Source: Gari tellinella
Taxonomy: Eukaryota > Mollusca > Bivalvia > Cardiida > Psammobiidae
DNA: 64,000 bases
Assembly (NCBI GenBank): GCA_922989275.2
Contig: OV277872.1
Span: 30,463,619-30,527,618, forward strand
Reading direction: 5' to 3'
The position numbers were made by a program, and so were the translations under genes. The notes beneath the pieces are model-generated. The model searched no databases, was not told where the DNA came from, and was given only the letters and a program-made list of their open reading frames with translations. Shown here one piece after another: positions 52,434 to 64,000 of this stretch (positions are counted from its first letter, which is position 1; each line of letters begins with the position of its first letter).

Positions 52434-53860
52434 TTACATGAAGTATATTATTAAGAAAATCTGTACGCACCTTTTCTCATATGCCAAATTACCAAACCCC
52501 CAAACTTCGCACCCGTATGTTAATACATGTAGAGGTAAAAGTGTGCTATCAAAAAGTTTAAGCTGACAGTCAATTGTTAGATCTAGATTGTGCATTTTCC
52601 TATGTAAACTAAACATCGCCTTCCTTGCCTGTCCAACATCATGTTTTTCGCCTCTGCAAATTTTCTTTTTGCAAAGAGTACCCCCTTATTGGTATTTGAA
52701 GCTATCGACAACTTCTATAACATTCTTATTTACTCTAATAATTCTATTTCTACCTTTTTGTCCCCAACACACGTGTTTTCGTTTTATCAAAGTTAATATA
52801 CAGCTTCCATGTTGTAGAGTATTCATAAAAAATATCCAAAGTGATTTCAGCTTATCTTCTGTATTAGCAAAAGTAACAGAATCATCAGCATAGAGTAAGA
52901 CATCAAGTTTAAGATATATATCTAAGTCATTTTCTTGAATCTCCTAATCCCCGGTATTGTTATTGAACATAAGTTGTTCCAGATCCTTTAAGAATAAATA
53001 AAATAGTAATGGGGAAAATTATTACCCTGTCTTAATCCTATGCATCATTGGAAGAAGTCTGACTTCTGGTCATTTATGAAAACACAAGACTTATCAACTT
53101 TTAGCATAAGCCTGAACGCCATACAGAGTCAAACGCTTTTTTGAAATCAACAAAAGCGCAAAATAATTTCTTCTTGTGATGTTTACAATGTGCACACGGC
53201 AAATGGAGAATGAAGACATAACCAATTGTTGAATGACGTTTTTGAAATCCTGCTTGATTTTGGTTAAAAAGATTTTTGGTTTCTAAATATGATGTAAGTA
53301 TATTACCCATACAGCTCAATGAAGTTATTGGTGTATAATTTTCAGGCTGAGTATTATTACCATTTTTCTTTTTATTGGTACAATCCTTTCAACTAACCAT
53401 GGATCTGACACGATTTCAGTATCAAAGATCATATTAAATAATTTGTGATAAATTCGAATGTTTTATGTATTCATTAGAAACCTGGTCCAAACCCGTTGCT
53501 TTACACATTCTTAAATTTTCAATTGCTTTCTTAATTTCGTCAAAAGTAATTTAATTATTCAAAGTGTTATCAACATCGACATTAGGTCAAACAGGATCAA
53601 TGGGATAATCTTCATGGACGTTAGCGGTATTCAAATTCTTGAAAAACTCAAAGAATTATTCTATGTTAACCTCTGCATTAAGGTTATTAATGTAGTTCCA
53701 GTATTCGCGTGGTGACTCAGTCCTCATATTTTTTTATTTTCTTTCTAAAGCGGCGTTTATCTTCAACAACTGCATCTCGTATAGATCTAGTTCGTTTATA
53801 TTATTTACTAGCCGTCGACTTATCTTTTCTATGAATCTCATTAACGATTAACGCCTAATT
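52434..53860 (-). mobile_element. Decayed LINE reverse transcriptase
   Basis: Reading leftwards on the minus strand: EYWNYINNLN, NYTPITSLS, NQNQAGFQKRHSTIGYVFI, FCAFVDFKKAFDSVWR, a GLRQG-like motif, LLYADDSVTFANTE (the YADD active site near 52880), and LTYGCEVWGFGNL near 52500. Many stops and frameshifts; it lacks intact ends. Confidence 0.85.
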
Positions 53861-53879
53861 GGCAACACCTTGACGTATC

Positions 53880-53954
53880 GCATCTGCCATAGGTGAGTCG
53901 TTAGAGCGAATGATTTGTAATGGCGAGGTCCCGGGTTCGAATCCCGTATGAGGT
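53880..53954 (+). repeat. tRNA-like SINE head
   Basis: GTGAGTCGTTAGAGCG A-box-like and perfect B box GGGTTCGAATCCC. Confidence 0.55.
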
Positions 53955-54271
53955 AAATATTTATTTATTTGCATTTTCATATTTTGTAAGTCATAAATTT
54001 TGTTTTACACGCACGAATGACACGTTCTTCTCATTGGCACGTGTCATTCTATGCCACATCATACGTTTTCTTACACACAGCCTAACCAGCAACATGTCAA
54101 ATAGGAAGTCAAACTATATTTTATCATCTAAGGTTAAAGAAATAATGTTTAACGTTTCTGAGACGTTTGCAAAAATAAAGAAAAAGAAAATAAGAAAAAA
54201 GCGAGAAAAAAGAAAATTATGGAAAAAAACGAAAAAAACCGAAGCACTATGTGGGTAATAACTAGAAAAAA

Positions 54272-54358
54272 AGGATGATGCACGGGTCTCGAACCACTGA
54301 CCTTTTACGAAAAGAAAATTTATAGTCGCCTTCCTTACCACCTGAGCTAATAACGTAT
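54272..54358 (-). repeat. tRNA-like SINE head
   Basis: TTAGCTCAGGTGGTAAGG A box, GGTTCGAGACC B box, with an enlarged anticodon region. Confidence 0.55.
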
Positions 54359-54511
54359 CGATACGTTTGCTAACCGGTCAATGCTATTTGTCTTTGTTTA
54401 CCGGTTTCGGTACCATGTGCGTTCTCGTATAACTTGAACGAAGTGTACCGAAGATATATTTATCACATAATTTGCGGTCTGGGAGTTGCATAAAGCGATT
54501 GTATAAATATC

Positions 54512-54885
54512 GTAATCCACTAGTGGAATATCGTTTTTTGGGCTCCGGCCTAAGTTGTTCGTCCATAAGCGCTGCATGTAGCGGGCTGCCAAATGACGTC
54601 ATTTACTATGACGTTAACGTAAACAACGTAACGTTTGGCGGAAAATCTATATAGCGGAGGGTCTACAAACTACGGCTTCAAATCAGTTTAATAGGTGCTT
54701 GAACTTGTAATGTGATAAATAGAATATCACATTCGTGTTCATTATTTATCATTTTAAATAAACTCGTTGACTGAAATGAATATGACGCTCGCCAAGGCTC
54801 GCGTCATATTATTTTAGTCAACTCGTTTATTAAAAATGATAAATAATGAACACTCATACAATATCCTCTATTTAGAAATGAAACG
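54512..54885. mobile_element. Element F3
   Basis: Best F copy: TGACGTCATTTACTATGACG, then hairpin AATAAACTCGTTGACT...AGTCAACTCGTTTATT around GACGCTCGCCAAGGCTCG. Confidence 0.75.
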
Positions 54886-55215
54886 AAGTGTGAAATTATT
54901 CTAATAGAGGTCACCAACGTCAGGTCAATATTGTCGAACAATAGTAATAAAGACATCGGTAAAAAATAATCACAAAGAATCAAACACAACATAAATGTTT
55001 ATATCACACCTGTGGAATATGTTTAACTGTTAACAGAGTTATGATAGACCAATAAAATGCATACCAATATCCGTATTAAAACGGGAGATAAATTGTTCCG
55101 TCATACAATTGCATCTAATGACGAATTTATCACCTAATCTGCGTTTATTCACGTTTGAAATATGTTTGGTTCCAGGCAAACAATTGTGTTAAGTCATCAC
55201 TTGCAAATTAAAAGA

Positions 55216-55465
55216 TACAGTGGACAATGTGTTATTCTTTCCCAATAAACTCGTTTACGCTAAAACTATTATTTGCAGTGCAAACAGTTTGGAGCCAGAT
55301 CAGACGCCGGGTAACCCGGCGTCTGATCAGGCTCAAAACTGTTTGCCACCAAGATAAACAAGAATTATCAGAATTGTCCAAAAGTTGTTCTTTTCTACGT
55401 TTTAGTGCTTTGCGTTTGCGTACGTTTGCGTTTAAACGGGAAAGAATAACAGATTCTCCACTGTA
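55216..55465 (-). mobile_element. Element A31
   Basis: Complete, near consensus; 4 bp from C10. Confidence 0.93.
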
Positions 55466-55469
55466 GTGG

Positions 55470-55834
55470 TACAGTACTCCCTCTCTACAACAACGCCCAT
55501 TGAGAGACAAACAACACCGATTTGTGTTATTTGGAGGAAGATGTCATAGGGAGGGAAATTGACTCACATATGCAATGAGCTTGAATCCAGATCAGACGCC
55601 GCGTAACACGGTGTCTGATCTGGATTCAAACTGTTGGTCACTCGTCATTATGTTATTTTCTGTTCAAATATCTAATATGTGACTTTTAGAAAAGCAGCAG
55701 ACTACAATTTAAAGCAGACGGTATTGCATCAGTGAAAATGTTGTACGTGATTTATTATTTTGGAAATAATAGCACTCGTTGTTGTAAGGAGTGAATCGTT
55801 TTTCGTAGGGCCGTTGTAAGGAAGGGGCACTGTT
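55470..55834 (-). mobile_element. Element C10
   Basis: TACAGTACTCCCTCTCTAC to GGAAGGGGCACTGTT; palindrome loop GCCGCGTAACACGGTG. Confidence 0.9.
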
Positions 55835-55917
55835 CTTATTCTTTACAGCAACCGCATATGTTGACCGAGTACTTATCACCCAGAAAATAAAAGAAATTCA
55901 CAAAACTAATACAAAAG

Positions 55918-56105
55918 TCAGGGTAACCATAAGTTGCTCTTAAAAATACTAAGATTTTCAAATTTTCAAGCGCGAATATAGGAATCATACCTTTAACCCT
56001 TTTGCTTCCATGCTCTATAACATTATCATGATTGTGCAAAGGTCCGGAGAAATAAAGAAAGATTCCAATATTTCGGAAAATTCCGGAGAAAGTTGCAGCC
56101 CTGAT
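55918..56105. mobile_element. Element N2
   Basis: ACCATAAGTTGC to GTTGCAGCCCT with GGAAAATTCCGG; uninterrupted relative of N1. Confidence 0.65.
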
Positions 56106-56280
56106 TTAAATATTTTAAACTTTAAACTTTCAATTCCAATTTCCAAAAAAGGAAAGTCTAGTCCATTACCATTTGGTTTTTTGTTGCAATTAGTTTAAAT
56201 TTATTGGAAGGCAGGTTGCATTATACAGCAGGACCAAAGTGTACGGAAGCCGGATAGTGCCACTTTTACAAATTTTTATA

Positions 56281-57625
56281 TTTTTTTATCTTGAAAATTC
56301 AAGTTATTATCTTGAAAATTCAAGATACTATCTTGAAAATTCAAGATAGTATCTTGAATTTTCAACATACTATCTTGAATATTCAAGATAATAACTTGAA
56401 AATTCAAGGTAGAATCTTGAATTTTCAACATACTAACCTGAAAATTCAAGATAGTATCTTGAATTTTCAACATACTATCTTGAATATTCAAGATACTATC
56501 TTGAAAATTCAAGATATTATCTCGAATTTTCAACATACTAACTTGAAAATTCAAGATAGTATCTTGAATATTCAAGATAATATCTTGAATTTTCAAGATA
56601 ATAACTTGAATTTTCAAGATACTATCTTAAAAATTCAACATACTATCTTGAAAATTCAATATACTATCTTGAATTTTCAAGGTAGTATGTTGAATTTTCA
56701 AGATATTATCTTGAATTTTCAAGATAGTATCTTGAATTTTCAAGATAGTATCTTGAATATTCAAGATAATAACTTGAAAATTCAAGGTAGAATCTTGAAT
56801 TTTCAACATACTAACCTGAAAATTCAAGATAGTATCTTGAATTTTCAACATACTATCTTGAATATTCAAGATACTATCTTGAAAATTCAAGATATTATCT
56901 CAAATTTTCAACATACTAACTTGAAAATTCAAGATAGTATCTTGAATATTCAAGATAATATCTTGAATTTTCAAGATAATAACTTTAATTTTCAAGATAC
57001 TATCTTAAAAATTCAACATACTATCTTGAAAATTCAATATACTATCTTGAATTTTCAAGGTAGTATGTTGAATTTTCAAGATATTATCTTGAATTTTCAA
57101 GATAGTATCTTGAATTTTCAAGATAGTATCTTGAATATTCAAGATAATATCTTGAATTTTCAAGATAATAACTTGAAAATTCAAGGTAGAATCTTGAATT
57201 TTCAACATACTAACCTGAAAATTCAAGATAGTATCTTGAATTTTCAACATACTATCTTGAAAATTCAAGATATTATCTCGAATTTTCAACATACTAACTT
57301 GAAAATTCAAGATAGTATCTTGAATATTCAAGATAATATCTTGAATTTTCAAGATAATAACTTGAATTTTCAAGATACTATCTTAAAAATTCAACATACT
57401 ATCTTGAAAATTCAATATACTATCTTGAATTTTCAAGGTAGTATGTTGAATTTTCAAGATATTATCTTGAATTTTCAAGATAGTATCTTGAATTTTCAAG
57501 ATAGTATCTTGAATATTCAAGATAATATCTTGAATTTTCAAGATAATAACTTGAATTTTCAAGATACTTATCTTGAAAATTCAACATATACTATCTTGAA
57601 AATCAAGAAAGTAACTTGAATTTTC
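56281..57625. repeat. Satellite of 21-bp palindromic monomers with higher-order repeats
   Basis: About 62 monomers of the form ATCTTGAA-NN-TTCAAGAT plus a 3-base linker. The centre is AA, TT or TA, so units are direct, inverted or self-complementary. 21 is divisible by three, so a 442-codon frame (ILNFQDS/ILKIQDS heptads) stays open on plus and long mirror frames on minus. The NLKIQGR unit marks higher-order repeats of 18, 19 and ~18 monomers (378-399 bp). Flanks 56247-56275 and 57650-57680 share GGATAGTG(C/T)CACTTT. A real protein is unlikely: no start context, no non-repeat domain. Confidence 0.95.
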
Positions 57626-57889
57626 AACATAAAAGAGATGGGATAAATCTGTTGTATGGAAGGTGGATAGTGTCACTTTAAGAATTCATAGAAGGGTCTC
57701 GTAAACATATACAAAGAGGAAATTATTTAAGGCGTTTATATAAGGTCAAAGGGTTAAAATACAGATTAAAGAGAAAAGGTTTAATTTATTTCTAACTCAG
57801 TTGATTACAGCTCAGGTTGAGGTTTTGTGATCCCTGGAATGTCCTTTGTGCATCGTGCATCTTTCGTCAATAGTCTTAGCTCACCTGAG

Positions 57890-58600
57890 CTTATGTTCCG
57901 TGTGAGTTATTGTGATCGCATTTCGTCCGACGTCCGTCTGTCTGTCCGTCCATCAACCACTTTCTGTAAACGAATTCTTAGCTGAAAACCAGTTGACCAG
58001 CTTTATGAAACGTGATCCTTACAAACAGTATTCAAATAAATTGAATGAACTCAAAACTGTGGTTGACATGGCAATTTTTTAAAGGGTTCTTCTCTATAAC
58101 CACAAGGCCTAGGGCATTGATAATTGGCAACTGGTATGTAGCATAACGGTATGTAGTTGTCCTCTACCAAGTTTGTTCAAATTATACACTTGGGTCAAAA
58201 TTAGCCCTGCCCTAGGGTTCACTTGTTTTCTCTGAAGCTAGTAGAATTTCTTAGCCTAAAGGTGGGCGATTTAAGGTTCAACATGGCCCTCTTTTTTTAG
58301 CAGTCTTCTCTGTGAAACCCCTAGATAGATTTTCACCAAAATTTACCTGAATGATACTTAAATATTAGTCTTTTGCAAATTCCTAATGTTTATGGTATTA
58401 CGTGAAGAATCGTGGTTGTCATGGCAACCAACCACTTAAAACTTTGAAAAATCTTTGAAAACCTTTCCAGAAATTACTGAGCTAATTTCTACCAAAATCG
58501 CCCAGTTTAGTGATGCTTTTAAGCTCACCTTCACGAAGTGAGGGGGCTTATATGCTATACCCCGGCGTCAGCGTCCGGACTGGATATCTTAAACTATCAT
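57890..58600. repeat. Dispersed repeat L1
   Basis: Starts TAGCTCACCTGAGC, with CGTCCGTCTGTCTGTCCGTC; ends near AGCTCACCTTCACGAAGTGA. A repeat type often seen in molluscs. Confidence 0.65.
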
Positions 58601-59450
58601 AAACTAATATGTATTTAGGCGTTGCCTATGGACGGAAAAAAAGCAAAATTGTACATGTACTAATAAGTAAAGCTTAAAGGTTAATGCTTCCTGATTTGCC
58701 AATATTTTGGTACTTAATAAGTATTATCTACGATATGACCTTGTGACAGTAATGCTGTGTGCGTGAAACTTACATTCTGTTGAAGTATATTTAATTTAAC
58801 TACGTGAAAAGAGATATCAGTGGGGCAAATGTAGCCTATCAAATTGTCAGATTATCAGAGACTAGAAAACAAGTCCACTCTTTGATAACAAAGACCAATC
58901 CATATCATGATTGTTGTTTTTTTGGATTGACCTTAACAAAAACTTGGTGTAAGAAAACACTTACCAGCGATATCTAACGATAGCAAACCCAGAAAGGTCC
59001 TTTGTCGGCTTTGTTCTTTCATAGTTAGCAGGATCACAATCAACATTCTGGAAAACCTGAAAAAGACTACTTCAACCCGTCAGCTTTTACAAGGGCTTCG
59101 GACCTTCCAACTTAAAAATGATTCAAAGCTATTCTGAAATCACTTTTAATTTGGGCAGCTTTAGAAGAAGTGTACAGGTATTTTTGAAAGTTACTGTTGT
59201 TTTTTTCCATATTGGTTTTATTTCTCTTACGAATCCAATAGTGACTTGTGAGTTGTTTATCTGTTATTCTGCTGACTATCCAAAATGTCTTGTAACTCAG
59301 GCTCTGGTTATCTGTACTTTTAAGTCAGTTCAGGATGCATTTGAGAGTTGTGATGCATGTTTCTTCACTTCTGCTGACGATAAGAAATTTCTGTCATGAC
59401 TTCATCTTTGTGACAGAATGATAAGAGAAAGTTCTTTGTTGAACACAAAC
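58601..59450. other. No gene supported
   Basis: The 93-codon frame at 59118-59399 has no recognisable domain and no splice context. Confidence 0.4.
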
Positions 59451-59452
59451 AA

Positions 59453-59945
59453 CTGTCAGTAGTAGAAAGTTAATTTCCTGCACTTCTTCCCCATCCAAAA
59501 CCATGAAGGTGTTGGACAGAATCCCTAAATGTTAGTTCTAGACAGTTGTTTTATTAAGTTATTCAGGTTACTGCATACTATTGAAATAATAATTTCTATT
59601 TATCCTAATAAATTACTGTATTTTTGTTTTATATTTTGTCATCCAATTTTTATAAGTTTACTCGAGATTTTTCAAGTGAACTATAGTGATCAGTAGATGT
59701 CTGTTGTCCATCAACATGTGGTTTGGTACACTCTAGCGGCCATAGATTTACCACTATCAAGTTCATATTTGCTAAGGATGTTCATCTAGCTGTCAGTAGT
59801 AGAAATTTGTTTTCCTGCACTTCTTCCCCATCCAAAACCATGAAGGTGTTGGACAGAAACCCTAAATGTTAGTTCTAGAGAGCTGTTTTATTAAGTTATT
59901 CAGGTTACTGCATACTATTGAAATAATAATTTCTATTTATCCTAA
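59453..59945 (+). repeat. Two direct copies of a 156-bp block
   Basis: 59453-59608 and 59790-59945 are almost identical (CTGTCAGTAGTAGAAA to ATTTCTATTTATCCTAA). Confidence 0.9.
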
Positions 59946-60830
59946 TTAACAAATAGTTTGATTTCTTGGTGGTGTAGCAAAGATGAGCAGTTCCAACAAT
60001 TTAAACGCCTTGTTGAGTGACTGGTATAGAGATGATGGGTCAACTTGGGTAGAAGCTTCTTGTAGTATACAGGAGTCTTCATCTGGCTTGTTCTTCTTGG
60101 TCTGATTATCCAGTCTTGGCATGGAAGTGGCCCCATAGCTAACTGAACTCTAGGGGAGTGGGCAAGTATTATGAGGAAAGGAAACCAAACTGAAATGAAA
60201 TAAGAGCATTAACGTAATAATAAATCACTTCAGAAGAATGATTCTTACATAGACAAATTAATGCATTTTTATATCATTGAAACATTGCACATTTATCAAC
60301 ATTAAAGTTGTTAGGTCTGTCCTCAGTGCAATAGGTTTGCTATCATTTGAGGAAAGTCTGAATTCTGCATCAAGGTGACAAATTGTTTGCTTCAAACCCT
60401 AAAGTAATCATGTATGGAAATAAGGATGTCATACAACAAAAATTGAAGAGTAAATGTGAACATATATTCGAATTTAAAAGTTTACTGCCATAGAACAAAA
60501 TTAGATTTCTTGGCTGTAGAAAAATACAAACAATAATGATATACTTACCTGTATGAAATGGTGTACCCCATTGTGTGGAATCATTTCCCACAAATAAATA
60601 AACATTTGAAGAGTATATTTGGCAAATATAAATTTGATTTTTGATAAAATATTCCAACAAGTATGTGTGACAGTTAGGAGACAACATTCCCCCAACCATG
60701 CCATCTAAAAAGACTTTAAATAGGTTAAATGCAGGCTGATTGTTAACAGTGATGTGAAGATATGTAGACTCTACAGCAATGATGGTCAACATTAGCCTGG
60801 GGCTGAGAAGAAAGCATGAATAAGATCATC

Positions 60831-61018
60831 GGGCTCCAGCTAAGAGCAGTACTTAAAATATAAAAAAATTACCTCTGAATTAAATCCTATGGTGTCACTA
60901 CTTATTAGAATTGTCTCTTGAGACGATTCTATTGAGTAGTAACATAATAGGATTTGCTTATGAAATGAGTGAGAAAGTGTTGGATTTGTTCAGTTTACTT
61001 CCTCTTATCTGGAGCCCT
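60831..61018. mobile_element. Foldback element K1
   Basis: Ends GGGCTCCAGCTAAGAG / CTCTTATCTGGAGCCC; centre GAATTGTCTCTTGAGACGAT within CCTATGGTGTCACTACT arms. Confidence 0.85.
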
Positions 61019-61255
61019 GAGATGTATGGTGATGCTATAATGACAAGCAAGCTTTAAAAAAAACCTATGAAGATTGGCAATGTTATTTCAGTTAGGAGCG
61101 AACATGCCCCCGAACCGTTCAAACAAAGCTCTTTACTTTGTATATGAAAATTAGATTTATGCAGGCTGATTGTTAACAGTGATGTGAAGATATTTAGACT
61201 CTACAGCAATGATGGTCAACATTAGCCTGGGGATGAGAAAGAAGCATGAATACGA

Positions 61256-61430
61256 TCATTGGGCTTCAACTAGGGACAGTATTTAAAAAAATGAAATATT
61301 TATTTCTGAATTAAATCCTATGATGTCACTACTCATTAGAATTGTCTCTTTGAGACGATTCTATTGAGTAGTAACATCATAGGATTTGCTGCTGAAATGA
61401 TTGAGAAAATGTTAAATTTGTTCATTTAGG
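61256..61430. mobile_element. Foldback element K2, right end lost
   Basis: ATCCTATGATGTCACTACTC and its mirror around GTCTCTTTGAGAC. Confidence 0.8.
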
Positions 61431-61849
61431 AGCGAACATGCCCCCGAACCGTTTAAACAAAGCCCTTTACATTGTGTATGAAAAATTGAAAATAGATTTT
61501 GAGAAAAATGGACACATTATTTCAAGGAGAAGTACATAATAATGCTATTGGTATGTTTGAATATAATGAGGTGTGGACACAGTTATTTCAGTTAGGAGTG
61601 AACATACCCCAACCGTTCAAACTGTGCTGTTTCTTTAATATGATGAATCTGGTACTATGAGTTGTTAAAAATAAGTGATCTCACTGGTTATATTACAAAG
61701 GCAAAGTAAGGCATATCTTCTATTTTTCTCATCTGAACCCTAACAATGACCACTCAAAAGAATTGCCACATCGAGACAATTATTTTCAGGGTCACTTGAT
61801 AGGATTTGGGTGAGAAATAAGGCATTTAAAAAATAAAAGAAACAAGAAT

Positions 61850-62390
61850 GGTGTCACAGAAAGTGACAAAATGCCCCCTGAGGTGTTTTGTCTAGGCAAT
61901 GTATTAATTTGGCTTTCAAATAAAATCATACAGCAGATTATATTGTACTCCTTGCTGTTGTTGTGATGAAAATGTACAAAGATACAAGCTTTTTCTAGCT
62001 GATTCGAATGCATCATCACCATAGCATGACATCACTTTGATGTCATGATGATGTCGTTGTCATAACAATGTTTGTCAAATGGCATATTGAGGACTAATTT
62101 CTAAATTTAGAAATGATCACATGATCAAAGAGTTATGGCCAGTTAGGATGAGTTATCTCCCTTTCCACCAGATTTTACCTCTAAATGACCTTGACCTTTG
62201 TCAGACATGACCCATGTTGTACTCAAGAGCTTATTGAGGTGAGTACTACACATACAAAAAATTATGTCTCTATCCTTTGTAGTTCAAAAGCTATTGCCAA
62301 GGTTTAAGTTGTGTACAGACAAACAGACAGACAGATAAACAGACCAAAAACAATATGCCACCGACTAAGTCGTGTGGGGGCATAAAAGAC
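61850..62390. repeat. Dispersed repeat
   Basis: GTGTCACAGAAAGTGACA hairpin near the start; GACAGACAAACAGACAGACA run and a GTGTGGGGGCATAAAAG end. Confidence 0.55.
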
Positions 62391-62544
62391 ATTTACGCTT
62401 CAATGGACTTTTATCTGTTGCTTTGCTTGTGCTTAATTAATGGAGCAAAATAAACAATTGAGCAAATATTTCATCAGAAAACTAGCGACATGAATAAACT
62501 GGCTGCCTAATGCAGAAGGACTTGATAAATCAATAGGGCCTTGA

Positions 62545-63405
62545 AGGCCCTGATATAGCTCACCTGTTGTAAAGAAGCCTGATAGCTTTAGATTTGAGTT
62601 TGTCACCAATCACCTTATATCCTTATACAATCTGAGCAAGTTTGAGAAAGATTGCATAAAAGTTGTGCCCTCTAGAGTGTAAACACTGTTAAATGCAGCA
62701 TTTTCAGCAGTTTAAAAGTACATAACTCTTTGTCAATTAGTATTATTTCAACAATAATCAAACTCACCCAAACTCTTATAGTCATTATATGGGTCTGAGC
62801 AAATTTCGAGAAATATTAGATAAAAAATTGTGGTCTTTAGAGTCTTATCATTGTTAAATATGGCATTTTCAGCAATTCAAAGGTAGCTATGACTCTTGAC
62901 ATATTTGTCCAATTTCAACCATAATTAAACTGATCTGAACTCTTATGGTCACATGCAAGTTTGAGAAAGATTGGATAAAAGTTTGGGCCTCTAGAGTGTA
63001 AACACTGTTAAATACAGCATTTCCAGCAATTTTAAGGTAGATACAAGTAACTCATGACTAATAAGTATTATTTCAACGATAATCTAAACTCATCAGAAGT
63101 CTTATGGTTATTTACAATTCAAATAAGTTTGAGAAAGATTAGATAAAAAGTATGGTCTATAGAGTGTAAATATTTTTAAATATGACATTTTCAGCAATTC
63201 AAAAGTAGATAACTCCTGACCTATTTGTCCAATTTCATCCATAATCAAACTCTTATGGTCACATAGACACATAGTCACAATTTAAGCAAGTTTGAGAAAG
63301 ATTGGATAAAAATTGTGGCCTCTAGTGTGTTAATGATAAAAATGTTGATGACAAACTATGCACATTCAAGGATTGCAAAAGCTCACCCAGAGCTAGCTCA
63401 GGTGA
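62545..63405. repeat. Dispersed repeat L2 with internal tandem units
   Basis: Inverted ends TAGCTCACCTG / CAGGTGAGCTT; about five ~150-bp units each with GTTTGAGAAAGATTG and GCATTTTCAGCAATT. Confidence 0.75.
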
Positions 63406-63409
63406 GCTT

Positions 63410-63700
63410 AAAGGGACTCGCAACCGGATGGTGTACTTGTCAAAATAAAATAAAATAATCAAATAAAAGCAAATTTGTGGCATTATTTGGCCTCTGACAT
63501 TAAACAAATATTATCAGTCCAAAAAAAGTCTCAAGAATCGTCACCGAATCTTAGTTTTTTTTTAGATATTTGCCATCGTTTTTCTATAGCGTTAGCTAAC
63601 GGTATAGTTGTTGTTGTTGCTTCTCTACACGGGCTCAGACATAAACCCGAGCCGAATAATGTACTATCAATTGCTACCAGTGAAGTATGTTAATTCGGTT
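63410..63700. repeat. Dispersed repeat shared with 28975-29095
   Basis: GGGACTCGCAACCGGATGGT, inverted relative to 29095; another GTCCGGTTGCGAGCC lies at 63920. Confidence 0.7.
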
Positions 63701-63711
63701 ACATATAGATA

Positions 63712-63803
63712 GAGAGTGCCAGTAGCTGCATGGGTAAAGGCGTTTCCTTTTTTTCATGTTGTCTCCGCACTGAGGGTCACGGGTTCGAATCCCATCAGAG
63801 CTT
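63712..63803 (+). repeat. tRNA-like SINE head
   Basis: GTAGCTGCATGGGTAAAGG A-box-like, GGGTTCGAATCCC B box, T-run just after. Confidence 0.6.
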
Positions 63804-64000
63804 CTTCTTTTTTTTTTTTTGCAATGCATTTTTTAACAGAATTTATTATCCGAAACTAAATCTTACCCATTTATATAAGCATTTGACATATATTTACAAA
63901 TTACTATTTTTAATGCTAAGTCCGGTTGCGAGCCTCGATAAAAACCTTTTGACAAAAAAGACATGGAAACACAACTGACAGGTATGGTTGAGTTTCTACA

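Larger units (their letters stand above)
60640..61620 (+). repeat. Local segmental repeat with two K palindromes
   Basis: GCAGGCTGATTGTTAACAGT recurs ~430 bp apart (60731, 61158); AGTTAGGAGCGAACATGCCC recurs near 61090, 61425 and 61590. Confidence 0.8.

Noticed and set aside
56291..57619. 442-codon open frame
   Set aside because: It is a by-product of 21-bp monomers; mirror frames of similar length exist on the other strand and there is no unique domain.
63730..63978. 82-codon frame near the window end
   Set aside because: It runs through the tRNA-like SINE head and a T-run.

Overview
The window looks like animal nuclear DNA from a mollusc, most likely a bivalve. Genes are intron-rich with GT/AG junctions. 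The recognisable proteins are a chloride-dependent animal alpha-amylase, a RING-less B-box/NHL protein of the TRIM type, a CABIT+SAM adaptor resembling GAREM, and a broken C1q domain; expanded B-box/NHL and C1q families are typical of bivalves. By eye the DNA is AT-rich and extremely dense in short non-autonomous transposons. The species is inferred, not proven.

Gene layout. (1) 2792-4477, minus: single-exon B-box/coiled-coil/NHL gene. (2) 12238-21341, minus: five coding exons that I joined by splice phase into a 609-codon GAREM-like protein (CABIT N-terminus, proline-rich linker, C-terminal SAM). (3) 42661-50636, plus: seven exons of alpha-amylase, lacking only the signal-peptide exon. (4) 30926-31246, minus: truncated C1q exon at the edge of an inverted duplication (27587-28960 against 30137-30925), whose two arms each carry a matching ATG-to-splice-donor first exon. 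(5) A possible very small TATA-driven gene at 10861-11360. LINE reverse-transcriptase remains lie at 6246-7150, 8380-9600 and 52434-53860.

Repeats fill nearly everything else. Family A (31 numbered copies or fragments plus two extra end pieces, about 250 bp, TA target, ends TACAGTGGAGAA) is the commonest. Families B, D and E insert at TTAA and begin CCC, as piggyBac-type elements do. Family C (TA target, ends CAGTGCTCCCTC) looks pogo/Tigger-like. Families F to R are other foldback elements. There are also a 446-bp LTR element in miniature, a 58-bp minisatellite, tRNA-like SINE heads and a 1.3-kb satellite of 21-bp palindromes open in frame on both strands. No transposase gene was recognised, so any movement would need enzymes encoded elsewhere.

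The most striking pattern is that unrelated element families (A, B and C, judged by termini and target sites) carry versions of one roughly 65-bp near-perfect palindrome centred on GATCAGACGCCG, with matched changes on both arms. Families D and E carry other palindromes in the same kind of TTAA shell. Several of these elements also end within 5-13 bp of splice sites.

The last 6 kb (57.7-64 kb) holds dispersed mollusc-type repeats and local duplications with no gene that I could support.
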